Assembly: GCA_951812625.1 (NCBI GenBank)
Contig: CATOSP010000002.1
Coordinates: 2,118,788-2,182,787 of the forward strand
Length of the DNA stretch: 64,000 bases
Reading direction: 5' to 3'
From: an uncultured Dehalococcoidia bacterium
GTDB lineage: Bacteria > Chloroflexota > Dehalococcoidia > Lucifugimonadales > UBA3495
In this document: positions 9,153 to 18,459 of the stretch, piece by piece
How the letters are laid out: each line of letters opens with the position of its first letter
Numbering within the stretch: position 1 is the stretch's first letter
The notes under the pieces: generated by a model
Database searches by the model: none
Seen by the model: only the letters and a program-made list of their open reading frames with translations
What the model was told of the DNA's origin: nothing
Translations under genes and position numbers: made by a program

Positions 9153-11018
9153 TCACCGCAGCACCCGGTCATCCCCTACGCGGCGGGTTATGTGCTGCTG
9201 GTCCAGATACTCCAGGAACGGCAAGATGTACTTCCGGCTGGTATTGAACATGTTCCGGCCTTCGGCAACGGTTATGCTGCCGTTGGTCTGCAGGTGGGAG
9301 ACCACCTTGTCCGACATATCCCGGTAGGCCGACGCCGCGAATACTATGGACTCGTTGACCTTGACCACCCTGCCGTCGTCAACCAGCACGGTCAGTAGCT
9401 CCTGGTCAATGCGCTGGTCGGTGGGCGGAGAGTAGGGATCGCTTTCCAGCGACCGAACGTAATCGGCGGCCTGCCGCTCCATCTGCGGAGTGAGCGAAAT
9501 CTCGTGGTCCGGTAGCCGCAGGTAGGTGCGGTCCTCAATCAGGAAACCCTCGGCGCTCAACCGGGCTATCACCCGCAGGAACACGGGTTGGGGCACGTCC
9601 AGTCGGGAGCGGACTTCCTGTGCTGGCGCTCCCCGCCGCAGGGGAAACTGGTTATGGTGCGCCTGCAGCGCCAGCGCAGTCTTGCTCTTGAGAATGTTCC
9701 AACCTTGGGTGGAGTAAACCAACGCGTCCGCCTCCGACGCCAGGTCTCCCAGGACGACTACATCCCCGTCCTCTTCCAGCCGCTTCACCCGCTCCAGCAC
9801 TTCCTCCGCCGGCAGGTTCGACCTGCGTGAGAGGACTGTCGAGTCGCAAGGCCCCCATTGGTCCGCCACGGTAAGGAGTACGTCCTCCCCGGTGCCCTCG
9901 TCCAGCGTCATCAGGCGCTCGACCAGTTCCGGGGAGAAGCGGCGGTGGCGCCGGCGTGGGTTGGGGTCTACGACCTGTCCCCCGCCCAGGGTATCTTCAG
10001 CGGAACGGATCACGAAGAAGTCTCCCTTGACCATGGGCAACGGGTTCGTTAGGAGTACCTGCACCCAGCCCTCGGTCCCCGGGGTCAACCGGTCAGCGTC
10101 GAGGAGACGCACCCGGGCCGGTGACTCGCTGGTGAAGATGTGAAACGTCACTCCTTCATTGTGACGTAGCGAATGGGGGGCATTCTTGACCATGCGGAAC
10201 CTGGCGTCTAGCCGCTGGGTCGTGGACAACCACCCTGCCGGGGTCAACACCTGGCCCCGCTCGATGTCATTTCGGGAAAGGCCGGAGACGTTTACCGCCA
10301 GCCGCACCCCTGGCTGTGCTTGATCAACTTTGGACTGGTGGCTTTGCAGGCCGCGAATCCTGCCCCTTCTGCCGGACCCTGACAGCTCTACTTCCTGGCC
10401 TACCGCCAACGACCCATCGATAAGCGTGCCGGTGACGACGGTGCCAAACCCGGAAATGGAGAAGCAGCGGTCGATGGGCAGTCGGGGACGGCCCACGTCG
10501 CGCCGCACTTCGGTGTCGTCCAGCACCTCGTCCAGGGTAGCCCGCAACTCGTCCAGACCAGCCCCGGTGTGCGCCGACACGGCGATCATTCGGCATCCCT
10601 CGAATGCGGTGCCCTCAAGGACATCTTCCACTTCGGCCTTGACCAGCTCCACTAGCTCTTCATCGACAAGGTCAGTCTTCGTGATCACAACCAGGCCCCG
10701 CCGGATCTGGAGAATGTCAAGGATGGCCAGGTGTTCCCTCGTCTGGGGCATGACGCTCTCATCCGCGGCGACGATGAGCATGGCCAGGTCGATTGCGCCC
10801 ACTCCGGCCACCATGTTCTTGATGAACCGCTCGTGGCCGGGCACGTCAACAATGCTGACCTCCCGGCCGCTTGGCAGGTTCATCCAGGCAAATCCCAGGT
10901 CTACGGTCATCTCCCGTTCCTTCTCCTCCGGGAGCCGGTCCGGGTCGATGTTGGTCAGGGCTTTGACCAGGGTGGACTTGCCGTGGTCCACGTGCCCCGC
11001 GGTACCGATTACGTACAT
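9153..11018 (-). CDS. selB: Selenocysteine-specific translation elongation factor SelB
   Basis: A 621-aa GTPase that carries selenocysteyl-tRNA(Sec) to the ribosome at SECIS-marked UGA codons. The N-terminus holds G1 (GTAGHVDHGKSTL), G3 (DVPGHERF) and G4 (TKTD), then EF-Tu-like domains 2-3 (DRCFSISGFGTVVTGTL). The C-terminal third carries winged-helix repeats that in SelB bind the SECIS hairpin (RLSAEGFLIEDRTYLRL; EYLDQQHITRRVGDDRVLR). Length and domain order are normal for SelB. selA, selD and a tRNA-Sec gene were not seen in the window. It gives direct context for the two in-frame-UGA genes at 41.4 and 46.9 kb. The hemW-like gene is 73 bp upstream. Confidence 0.93.
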   Translation of the reverse strand: MYVIGTAGHVDHGKSTLVKALTNIDPDRLPEEKEREMTVDLGFAWMNLPSGREVSIVDVPGHERFIKNMVAGVGAIDLAMLIVAADESVMPQTREHLAILDILQIRRGLVVITKTDLVDEELVELVKAEVEDVLEGTAFEGCRMIAVSAHTGAGLDELRATLDEVLDDTEVRRDVGRPRLPIDRCFSISGFGTVVTGTLIDGSLAVGQEVELSGSGRRGRIRGLQSHQSKVDQAQPGVRLAVNVSGLSRNDIERGQVLTPAGWLSTTQRLDARFRMVKNAPHSLRHNEGVTFHIFTSESPARVRLLDADRLTPGTEGWVQVLLTNPLPMVKGDFFVIRSAEDTLGGGQVVDPNPRRRHRRFSPELVERLMTLDEGTGEDVLLTVADQWGPCDSTVLSRRSNLPAEEVLERVKRLEEDGDVVVLGDLASEADALVYSTQGWNILKSKTALALQAHHNQFPLRRGAPAQEVRSRLDVPQPVFLRVIARLSAEGFLIEDRTYLRLPDHEISLTPQMERQAADYVRSLESDPYSPPTDQRIDQELLTVLVDDGRVVKVNESIVFAASAYRDMSDKVVSHLQTNGSITVAEGRNMFNTSRKYILPFLEYLDQQHITRRVGDDRVLR

Positions 11019-11091
11019 GGCGTCACACCTTTATGGCAGCGGCTAAGTGATGGTGAGGATTTGAAAGAACCCTCGCTACCAACATTTAATC

Positions 11092-12324
11092 CTACTCAAC
11101 AAACCTGGTAAACACTTGGTTGGCGACCAGGTACGCGGGCCTGGTCAGGCGCAGGGTGCCCCCTACCGTTTCCAGTAGTCCCATGTCCTCCAGATCGCGT
11201 ATTTCTGCTTGGTAGTGAAATGACAGGTCTGCGCCGGCGCGGGCTGATGCATCAACTAGGTCCATCCCATCCAGCAACCGCAGACCCAGGATCATCGTCT
11301 CGGAGCAGGCCGTCTCGCCGCCGCAGAACTCGTGACCGTCAACCGGGGGGATGCTCTCCAGGAGAGGTCCATCGATTGTCCCCGAAAAATGTGGGCCGTT
11401 GGAAGCCCAACTCTCGACCGCCGCGAGGTACTTCACCGGCGAGGCAACGTCCCAGAAGCGGTTCTGGCCCAAGCTGGAATGTGCGCCCGGACCGACGCCA
11501 AGGTACGGCTCATTGAGCCAGTAGACCATGTTGTGGCGGCTCTCCAGGCCGGTCAGGCACCAGTTGGAAATCTCATAATGATGATAGCCTGCCCTTTCCA
11601 ACTCAGCCTCGGCGTGGTGGTACATTTCCGCGGCTAGGTCTGGATCGGGAGTCGGGAGCTTTCCCTGCTCTGCCCAATGGTGGAAGGGAGTCCCTTCTTC
11701 CAGCGTAAGGCAGTACAGTGAGACATGGGCGGGACATTGGGCTAGCAGCGTAGCCAGAGTGTCCTCCCATTGGGATAAAGTCTGCCTGGGGAGACCGTAC
11801 ATCAGATCAAGGTTGACATTGGAGATACCGGCGCTGCGCGCTGCCTGCAACGCTTCCAGTGCTGCATCAGCCGTGTGCCGCCTCCCCAATAACCCCAGAA
11901 GGTCGTTGTTCAGGCTCTGGACTCCGATGCTGATACGGTTCACGCCTGCCTGGATCAGCTCCTCACATCCGGTCCCACCGTCCAAAAAAAGCGGGTCCCC
12001 GGGGTTGGCTTCAACCGTAATCTCCGCGCCGGGAGAGAGATAAAAAGATGTCCTCGCAATGTCCAGTATCTGTTGGAGGTATCCGGAGGGCAGATACGAT
12101 GGTGTGCCCCCGCCGAAGAATACGGTGTTGACCCTCGGGTGCTCCAACAGCCTGCCCCATAGCTCCAACTCCTGCATGACCGCGCCAAGGTACGGCCCCA
12201 TAAGGTTTTCAATGCCCTGAAAGGTGTTGAAGTCGCAGTAGGGGCACTTGGTCTTGCAGAAGGGCACGTGGACATACAGGGAAATCCCGCCAGACGGGAC
12301 TATGGGAGAGACTGGGGGAGTCAT
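11092..12324 (-). CDS. hemW: HemW-like radical SAM protein
   Basis: A 410-aa radical SAM enzyme. The N-terminal YVHVPFCKTKCPYCDFNTF carries the CxxxCxxC cluster in the HemW/HemN form (Cys-x3-Cys-x2-Cys with Tyr before the last Cys). FFGGGTPSYLP and the NRISIGVQSLNNDLLGLLGR stretch are typical of HemW, as is the HNMVYWLNEPYLGVGPGAHS core. Such proteins, long annotated as oxygen-independent coproporphyrinogen oxidase, act as heme chaperones. The C-terminus has a small winged-helix region (LRLTRPAYLVANQVF). No hemN-specific extension is present, favouring HemW over HemN. Confidence 0.87.
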   Translation of the reverse strand: MTPPVSPIVPSGGISLYVHVPFCKTKCPYCDFNTFQGIENLMGPYLGAVMQELELWGRLLEHPRVNTVFFGGGTPSYLPSGYLQQILDIARTSFYLSPGAEITVEANPGDPLFLDGGTGCEELIQAGVNRISIGVQSLNNDLLGLLGRRHTADAALEALQAARSAGISNVNLDLMYGLPRQTLSQWEDTLATLLAQCPAHVSLYCLTLEEGTPFHHWAEQGKLPTPDPDLAAEMYHHAEAELERAGYHHYEISNWCLTGLESRHNMVYWLNEPYLGVGPGAHSSLGQNRFWDVASPVKYLAAVESWASNGPHFSGTIDGPLLESIPPVDGHEFCGGETACSETMILGLRLLDGMDLVDASARAGADLSFHYQAEIRDLEDMGLLETVGGTLRLTRPAYLVANQVFTRFVE

Positions 12325-12392
12325 GCTCCGGCCTGTCTAACAGGGGTCGCTAATGTGAATGCAGGAAAGTCCGGCAGCCCTCGGCAATACCA

Positions 12393-12773
12393 TCACTCTT
12401 CATCTACCGGACGGGAGGAACCGTCGACTACTTTGTCGGGGTCCCGTTCCTGGGGACGGTCTTCCAGGGGGGTGATACCCAGGTGTTCATTGACGACGTA
12501 CCGGGGCGACAGTTTGATCAGCAGCAGGAGGGCCAGCGCGAATACCAGCAAGTCGTCAATCTTGCTTATCGGACCGAACCTGTCGGAGACCAGGTCCCAG
12601 GGAGACAGGAAGTAAAGAATGGACATCGGCACCAGCAACCGCAGTATCAGGGATACTCGCCTGTCGAAAATCAGCCGCCATACCAGCAGGACGTACTTGA
12701 TCAGGGGTGGCAACAGCCTGGGCCCAAACATCATCAGCAACGGCATTGCTATTTTGAACAGCATCGTTCCCAC
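12393..12773 (-). CDS. DUF1232 (YkvA-like) membrane protein
   Basis: A 126-aa protein with a hydrophobic N-terminus and the DUF1232 hallmark YFLSPWDLVSDRFGPISKIDDLLVFALALLLL (split here over two helices; SPWDLVSD and KIDDLLV are the diagnostic parts). The C-terminus after residue 100 is acidic and polar (PLEDRPQERDPDKVVDG). Function is not established for the family. A -10-like TATAAT lies on the minus strand at 12798-12803, about 25 bp before the start. It is probably monocistronic. Confidence 0.8.
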   Translation of the reverse strand: MGTMLFKIAMPLLMMFGPRLLPPLIKYVLLVWRLIFDRRVSLILRLLVPMSILYFLSPWDLVSDRFGPISKIDDLLVFALALLLLIKLSPRYVVNEHLGITPLEDRPQERDPDKVVDGSSRPVDEE

Positions 12774-13090
12774 TCTCTGTCCCGGTAACTTCAGGTAATT
12801 ATAAACCAGTGCGGGACAACGTGGGAATCATCCCACGGCCCGCGATTCCCGTCTGAAAGGCCAGGACTCCCGGTTGTAGTATTGGGTGTACGGCTGGGAT
12901 GTTTGGTTGGACGCATACGATTACCCGTGGCCGCCCTATCGTTATGTTAACTGCACAAGCTGGAGTCCAGCCGGGTATTCCCTCCTGCGCCTGTTGGGTT
13001 ATACTGGGGCATCCCCGCCGGGTATGTATATCCGCGTTTCCGTGGAAGTCCACATACCTCATATCGTTATATCGTTACGGAGCAATCGGA
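12774..13090. other. Divergent intergenic region
   Basis: 317 bp between the DUF1232 gene (-) and the AAA+ ATPase gene (+). It holds a minus-strand TATAAT at 12798-12803 and a plus-strand TATACT at 13000-13005, neither with a good -35. An upstream in-frame extension of the ATPase gene runs through here but lacks protein-like character. Confidence 0.45.
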
Positions 13091-14491
13091 ATGACGCTTG
13101 GAACCAGGGCCAACACCATCGGCGAGTTGCGGGCCAGCGGCTACGAGGTGCTGACGGTCCGCGAAGAGATACGCAACAACCTGATAGCAAAAATTCGCTC
13201 GGAGGAACTGGTGTTCCCGGGTATCATCGGATTCAATGAAACGGTGATCCCCCAGTTGGAGAACGCCATCCTGGCCGGTCAGGACATCATCCTCTTGGGC
13301 GAACGGGGCCAGGCCAAGTCTCGCCTGATCCGAAGCATGGTAGCGCTGTTGGACGAGAGCGTGCCTATAATCGCCGGCTGCGAGATCAACGACAATCCCT
13401 ACGACCCCATCTGCCGGGGTTGCAGGGACATGGTGGACGAGCAGGGCGACGATACCCCGGTCGAGTGGGTCTCAAGGGACGAGCGTTACTCGGAGAAGCT
13501 CGCCACCCCGGACATCTCCATTGCCGATCTGATCGGTGAAATCGACCCCATCAAGGTCGCCGAAGGGCGCCACCTGTCCGACGAACTGGTGATCCACTAC
13601 GGCTTGGTGCCGCGGACCAACCGTGGCATATTCTGTATCAACGAGCTTCCGGATTTGGCGGAGCGGATACAGGTAGGGCTCTTCAACCTGATGGAGGAGC
13701 GGGACGTGCAGATCAAGGGCTATCGTATCCGTCTCCCTCTGGACGTGTACGTCGTATCCACCGCCAATCCGGAGGATTACACCAACCGGGGCCGTATCGT
13801 GACACCGCTGAAGGACCGCTACGGCTCCCAGATTCACACCCACTACCCGAAGGACCCGGCGGACGAAATCGCCATCATGGAGCAGGAGCGTACCCGCTTC
13901 CCCGACGAGGACAAGCTGATCATCCCCGGCTACATGAAGGAAATCCTGGCCGAGATCACCAGCCAGGCCCGCCAGAGCAACGAGATCAACCAGCGGTCTG
14001 GGGTGAGTGTAAGGGTGTCGATCTCCAACTTCGAGACGCTGCTCGGCAACGCGATGCGCCGGGCCATCCTGCACGGCGACCAGTGGATTTGTCCCCGGTC
14101 CAGCGACCTCCCCTACATCGTCGCTTCGTTCACCGGGAAAATCGAGCTTGAGACCTTCGAGGAAGGCCGCGAGAGCCGGGTTACCGACGATCTCACCCGC
14201 CGCGCTGCCCTGCGTGTCTTCGGCAACTACTTCGACGTCAGCGAACTCGAGGACATCATCCTGGCCTTCGACCTTGGCGAGACCGCCGAGGTGGGTAGCG
14301 ACAAGCAGGCCTCCACCTACCCTGCCCTGCTGGAAAGAATCGACGGCCTCGCCGGTGCGGTCCGCCGCCTGACTGATGACAACCGGGACGAGGCGATAGC
14401 ATCAGCCGTCGAGTTCGTGCTTGAGGGGTTGCACCTGAACCGCCGACTGAATTGCGACCGCACCCCTGCGGGCAGCACCTACAGCCGTTAG
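13091..14491 (+). CDS. AAA+ ATPase of magnesium chelatase subunit I type
   Basis: A 466-aa AAA+ ATPase. Walker A (GERGQAKS) is at residues about 70-77 and the Walker B-like RGIFCINELPDL near 175-185, followed by NPEDYTNRGRIVTPLKDRYG with the sensor/arginine-finger region. A CxxC-containing insert (CEINDNPYDPICRGC) lies between them. It resembles the Mg-chelatase I-like ATPases that normally pair with a von Willebrand A protein; no such partner is seen nearby. No other tetrapyrrole-chelatase gene is present, so a protein-remodelling role is more likely than chlorophyll synthesis. Start chosen at 13091 because GGAG precedes it and the longer upstream frame looks non-coding. Confidence 0.85.
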   Translation: MTLGTRANTIGELRASGYEVLTVREEIRNNLIAKIRSEELVFPGIIGFNETVIPQLENAILAGQDIILLGERGQAKSRLIRSMVALLDESVPIIAGCEINDNPYDPICRGCRDMVDEQGDDTPVEWVSRDERYSEKLATPDISIADLIGEIDPIKVAEGRHLSDELVIHYGLVPRTNRGIFCINELPDLAERIQVGLFNLMEERDVQIKGYRIRLPLDVYVVSTANPEDYTNRGRIVTPLKDRYGSQIHTHYPKDPADEIAIMEQERTRFPDEDKLIIPGYMKEILAEITSQARQSNEINQRSGVSVRVSISNFETLLGNAMRRAILHGDQWICPRSSDLPYIVASFTGKIELETFEEGRESRVTDDLTRRAALRVFGNYFDVSELEDIILAFDLGETAEVGSDKQASTYPALLERIDGLAGAVRRLTDDNRDEAIASAVEFVLEGLHLNRRLNCDRTPAGSTYSR

Positions 14492-14554
14492 AGTCTTGCA
14501 TGTGTTCCGGCACCCTATAAACAAGTCACGGCCGTGCCGGGCCAGGAGCCCTTG

Positions 14555-15988
14555 ATGGACTTCAACGACTATGCCTGCGACCCGACCATCTACGATGAGA
14601 TGTTCCAGTCCGACGGGATACCCTGGGAACACTCGCGTGAACTTCACGACACCCTGCTCCACATGCCCGCAGCAAGCCTGGCCAGCACCCAGGAGGAGGT
14701 GTCCCGTTCCTTCCTGCAGGAAGGCATCTCCTTCATGGTGTATGGGGACGACGAAGCTGAGGAGCGGATCATCCCCGTCGACTGCATACCCCGTATCCTC
14801 ACCGGTGCGGAGTGGCGGGTGCTGGAGGCCGGGCTGTCCCAGCGCCTGCGGGCCCTCAACCACTTTCTCAACGATGTATACAACCAGGCCCGCATCATCA
14901 GGGACGGCGTCGTTCCCGAGGACATGGTGAAGGGCTGCCCTCAATACCGCCTTGAAATGGAAGGCTATACTCCCCCTCAAGGCGCGTGGGTCGCCATCTG
15001 CGGGACCGACCTGGTAAGGACTCACGACGGCTATTTCGTTCTTGAGGACAACCTGCGCGTCCCCTCCGGTGTCTCATACATGATCGCCACGCGCCGGGCA
15101 GCCAAGGCAGGTTTCCGGCGCCTCTACCGCTCATCCCGCGTGCGGGAGGTGGAGCACTACGGCCAGCTTCTTCTGACAGTGCTGCGCGAGCTTGCGCCTG
15201 AGGGTGTCCCCGAACCTGCTATTGCCCTGTTGACTCCGGGCATCTACAACGCCGCCTTCTACGAGCATGTCTTCCTGGCCCAGGAGCTTGGAGCCGAGTT
15301 GGTGGAAGGGCGCGACCTGCTGACCCAGGACGGCTTCGTGTACATGCGCACCACCGAGGGCCTCCGCCGCGTGGACATCATTTATCGCCGTGTCGACGAC
15401 GTATTTCTCGACCCTCTGGTGTTCCATCCCGACTCGGTCTTGGGCGTACCGGGGCTTCTGGATGTCTGCCAACGCGGCAACGTCACACTGGTCAACACCC
15501 CCGGGTCCGGCGTAGCCGACGACAAAAGCATCTACGCCTTCGTGCCCGACATAGTGCGATACTACCTGGGCGAGGAACCTGTCCTGTCCAACGTCGAGAC
15601 CTACCTCTGCCGCCGCCCTCAGGACCTCGAGTACACCCTGGACAACCTCGACAAGTTGGTGGTGAAGCGGGTCGGGGAATCGGGCGGCTACGGGATGCTC
15701 ATGGGGCCCCATGCCACCCCGTCTGAACGCGAGGAATACGCAAAACAGATGCGGGCAGACCCTTCTGACTTCATATCCCAGCCCGTGCTGCCATTCTCCC
15801 GCTCGCCATGCCTGGTCGGCGAAGGTATGGAGCCGCGCCACGTGGACCTGAGACCATTCGTGCTCCAGGGCCGGGAGCCGCGCATCACCCCCGGCGCATT
15901 CTGCCGGGTGGCCCTGCGCCGGGGTGGCCTCGTTGTCAACTCCAGTCAGGGCGGCGGCTGCAAGGACATCTGGGTGCTGGAAGATTGA
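14555..15988 (+). CDS. Circularly permuted type 2 ATP-grasp protein
   Basis: A 477-aa member of the circularly permuted ATP-grasp family. Diagnostic stretches include GISFMVYGDDEAEERIIPVD, AICGTDLVRTHDGYFVLEDNLRVPSGVSY (a metal/ATP-binding core) and LVVKRVGESGGYGMLMG. It ends in a GAFCRVALRRGGLVVNSSQGGG segment. The family is predicted to make peptide-like bonds on an unidentified substrate and is usually coupled to alpha-E and transglutaminase-like genes; here alpha-E follows after 57 bp but no transglutaminase does. Start at 14555 is preferred because GGAG lies 8 nt before it. The AAA+ ATPase is 63 bp upstream and likely co-transcribed. Confidence 0.88.
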   Translation: MDFNDYACDPTIYDEMFQSDGIPWEHSRELHDTLLHMPAASLASTQEEVSRSFLQEGISFMVYGDDEAEERIIPVDCIPRILTGAEWRVLEAGLSQRLRALNHFLNDVYNQARIIRDGVVPEDMVKGCPQYRLEMEGYTPPQGAWVAICGTDLVRTHDGYFVLEDNLRVPSGVSYMIATRRAAKAGFRRLYRSSRVREVEHYGQLLLTVLRELAPEGVPEPAIALLTPGIYNAAFYEHVFLAQELGAELVEGRDLLTQDGFVYMRTTEGLRRVDIIYRRVDDVFLDPLVFHPDSVLGVPGLLDVCQRGNVTLVNTPGSGVADDKSIYAFVPDIVRYYLGEEPVLSNVETYLCRRPQDLEYTLDNLDKLVVKRVGESGGYGMLMGPHATPSEREEYAKQMRADPSDFISQPVLPFSRSPCLVGEGMEPRHVDLRPFVLQGREPRITPGAFCRVALRRGGLVVNSSQGGGCKDIWVLED

Positions 15989-16045
15989 GCAGGCGGGAAA
16001 GAGACCGGAGGGCGGCTCACCCTACAGGGCCGCACGATTAGACAT

Positions 16046-16993
16046 ATGCTGTCGCGAAGCGCGCAGAGCATGTACTGGATGGGCCGGTACCTGGAACGGA
16101 CTGAGTTCCTTTGCCGCCTTATCCGCTTGCAGATGGAGGCCCTGCTGGACCGCCCGCCCAGGGACATACACGCTGGCTGGCGTCGCCTCTACGCGACCTT
16201 GGGCCGGACTCCGCCGGGCGGAGGCCTCGGGCCCGTGCAGGGCGAGGACTTCACCCTCGCGGACTCTTTCACTCTGGCGGGCGACCTCACCTTCGAGCGG
16301 CAGAATCTGGACTCAATCTGGAACTGCTTTGCCAACTGCCGCGAGAACGCCCGCCAGATGCGCCACCACATAAGTACCGAGATGTGGCGGACTCTGAACT
16401 TGGCCTACCTGCGTATTCGCACCTTGGAGATCCAGGACATATGGGCCACCGCGCCCGAGGACTTTTACGCCGGGATGGTGGCTGAGATCGGGAATTTCGC
16501 CGGGGCCGCAGAGACCACGATGTACCGCGACGAGGGCTGGAGGTTCCTGCAACTGGGCCGTTGCATCGAGCGTGCCCAACTGGTGTCGTCCCTGTTGGTT
16601 CAGCAACTCGCAATGGACTCAGAGGCCGGCGAGTTCGCGGAACTTGACTGGACCAGCCTGCTTAGGGCCTACCAGGCTGCGGAGGTGTATCACCGGAGTT
16701 ACGGGATCGCAGTCCATCCCGCCCCGGTCCTGGATCTGATGGTTGCTGACCCGTTGCTGCCCGGGTCTCTAAGCCGCTGTTTCAACATTATTGGGGAGCA
16801 TCTTGCCGCCTTGGGGACCGGGCCCGGACAGGCATCCGGCGCAGAAGCGCAGCGGGTCGCGTCGGCGCTCACTCACCTGCCGGAGTCCCGTTGGCCGGAT
16901 GAGGTGACCGGCCGATCAGGACTCCTCGCTCGGGCTGCGGCCCAGTGCCGGGAACTCCACTTCCTTGTGAACGGAGCTTACTTCGATTACTGA
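16046..16993 (+). CDS. Alpha-E domain-containing protein
   Basis: A 315-aa all-helical protein that begins MLSRSAQSMYWMGRYLERTEFLCRLI, the characteristic opening of the alpha-E family. Further family features are RENARQMRHHISTEMWRTLN and the EGWRFLQLGRCIERAQ segment. Function is unknown; the family is a near-constant neighbour of circularly permuted ATP-grasp proteins and is thought to work with them in a peptide-modification or degradation-linked system. There is no clear ribosome-binding site before the ATG, and it lies 57 bp after the ATP-grasp gene. Confidence 0.88.
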   Translation: MLSRSAQSMYWMGRYLERTEFLCRLIRLQMEALLDRPPRDIHAGWRRLYATLGRTPPGGGLGPVQGEDFTLADSFTLAGDLTFERQNLDSIWNCFANCRENARQMRHHISTEMWRTLNLAYLRIRTLEIQDIWATAPEDFYAGMVAEIGNFAGAAETTMYRDEGWRFLQLGRCIERAQLVSSLLVQQLAMDSEAGEFAELDWTSLLRAYQAAEVYHRSYGIAVHPAPVLDLMVADPLLPGSLSRCFNIIGEHLAALGTGPGQASGAEAQRVASALTHLPESRWPDEVTGRSGLLARAAAQCRELHFLVNGAYFDY

Positions 16994-17415
16994 GTCCGCC
17001 CCTCCGCCTCATCTTGCAGTACCTCTCACGGGAAGCTGCCCGGTGACACCGGCCGGTAGCATCGCAAATTAGATGGTCTCATCCCGGTCACAGCCATGAT
17101 TCCTGCGATAAACCCTGTCCTCGACCCGATAGGACAGTAACCGGCAGACCGGTGGGTTGCCGTCCGGCCCCCTGAACCTGAACGCTATCCCCTGACATCT
17201 GCCCCTTGCCAGAGTGATAGAACGTATGTACCATAGTGTCAGTCCAGCCTATGAGACCCTCCACCGCAAAACCCCATAAGGAGGGCGGGGCCAGTCCAGG
17301 ACAGCCACTGAGGCGCATGATGTTTAGTGTCTGAAACAGCTCACAAGGCAACCCGAAAACACCAGGCCAGCCCATCCCCAGGCTACCCCCCTTGCGTCTT
17401 CGGCCACCCCACAAA

Positions 17416-17457
17416 TGTCCGGTTTTGTCCGGATATGGCCGGAAAATCGCAATTTCC
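17416..17457 (+). repeat. Composite repeat A: three 10-bp units plus hairpin
   Basis: Three head-to-tail units at exact 10-bp spacing (TGTCCGGTTT, TGTCCGGATA, TGGCCGGAAAA). The last runs into an inverted repeat GGAAA...TTTCC at 17441-17457. The same design recurs at 17538-17579 and, on the minus strand, at 55110-55158 and 54621-54653. Confidence 0.7.
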
Positions 17458-17537
17458 CCTCTTGGCCCCTGCCCGCATCAACCTCGCCTTTCCCCAAACT
17501 CCGCTCCCGGCAAGTCTCGCCATCCAGAAGTGCCCTT

Positions 17538-17579
17538 TGTCCGGTTTTGTCCGCTTCTGACCGGAAAAACGGGATTTTC
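17538..17579 (+). repeat. Composite repeat B: three 10-bp units plus hairpin
   Basis: Units TGTCCGGTTT, TGTCCGCTTC and TGACCGGAAA lie at 10-bp spacing from 17538, followed by GAAAA (17564-17568) pairing with TTTTC (17575-17579). It lies 70 bp before the start of the small gene at 17650. Confidence 0.7.
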
Positions 17580-17649
17580 TCTCCCTTCCGCAAGAAGGGG
17601 ATTTACCCCCTCGCTCCATACTCATTAACTCGCTCGCAGAGGTGTAACC

Positions 17650-18177
17650 ATGACTCTCTCCCAGATCAGGTCCCAGATTGAAGCCCTCCTCCGCAAGTAC
17701 GCAACCGAAGTCGAGGTTTACCGACTCGACAAAGTCACCGCAGAATTCTGCGATGAGGTTGCCGACGCCCTGACCAACCCCAAGTCCGGCCCTGTGAAGG
17801 ACCCCTTCGATTGGGCCTCCGTACTGTTCAAGCGCATGGCAAAACGCGGGCACCACGCCCGGAACCTCACGGCTCTCCAGAACTACCTGAGTCGTTGCCT
17901 CCAGGAACGCCGCGTCCTTCCCCAGGCCCGCGAGGTCTTGCGTGCCCTGCTGCCCAATGCCGCCGAACGCGGCCTCATCCCCCGCACCGTCGAAGACCCG
18001 GTTCCCATCTGCGCCATGAAACGCGGGATGGAGAATGCTGGCAAGAGTGACGATTCAGGCTCGTCCGGCCTGGGTCTGTCGGATCTGATCGAGCATTGGC
18101 AGAAGATGGACTACTGGCGGCAGTTGGCCCAGGGTTCCTTGCCGGGTAAGGGCATGGCGGGAGAGGCAACCGCGTAG
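17650..18177 (+). CDS. Small helical protein of unknown function, paralogue of the 54668-55060 product
   Basis: A 175-aa protein with no family I recognise. The first 110 residues look helical and charged: SQIRSQIEALLRKYATEVEV, a middle block ending FDWASVLFKRMAKRGHHARNL, then TALQNYLSRCLQERRVLP and AREVLRALLPNAAERGLIPR. The same succession of blocks occurs in the 130-aa protein at 54668-55060 (SEIRSLQARVRALQRKYA, IKRIVKAGFRLRTFIALHKCVDRF, PRDILLALLPYHWERINRHMPR). I take the two as homologues. The last 45 residues are low-complexity and unshared. Both genes lie next to the same 10-bp phased repeats. GAGGTG precedes the ATG. Confidence 0.7.
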   Translation: MTLSQIRSQIEALLRKYATEVEVYRLDKVTAEFCDEVADALTNPKSGPVKDPFDWASVLFKRMAKRGHHARNLTALQNYLSRCLQERRVLPQAREVLRALLPNAAERGLIPRTVEDPVPICAMKRGMENAGKSDDSGSSGLGLSDLIEHWQKMDYWRQLAQGSLPGKGMAGEATA

Positions 18178-18459
18178 GGCCTGCTCCCTGCCTGATCAGG
18201 GATGGTCTCATCCCCGCGAGAGACTTCCGTTGGGCCTGGTCCGGGAGGGAGTCCACCAGCCGACTGTGGATCACTTGACCGCTTGGAATCGAACGCTACG
18301 GCGGGACGGGAACGTGTTGCGTCAGATGCGTGGTTGAGGCTAGAATAGGGCATAATTCCAGACGTGTTCCCCATGCCTGTGAGCCGACACTGGGGAGTGG
18401 GGTTTGAGGGTCCACACGCAGGCTTCCGGACAGGGGCCTAACTTTAGGGGGGATGTCAG

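Larger units (their letters stand above)
16994..17649. other. 656-bp intergenic region with repeat arrays
   Basis: No gene was recognised. The left two-thirds show no clear structure. The right third carries two copies of a composite repeat (17416-17457 and 17538-17579), described separately, and a GAGGTG ribosome-binding site before the small gene at 17650. Confidence 0.6.

Noticed and set aside
12899..13090. N-terminal extension of the AAA+ ATPase
   Set aside because: The upstream 64 codons are not protein-like and a GGAG-supported ATG lies at 13091.
16994..17649. CRISPR array
   Set aside because: The repeats are 10-bp units without regular spacers, and no cas genes are nearby.
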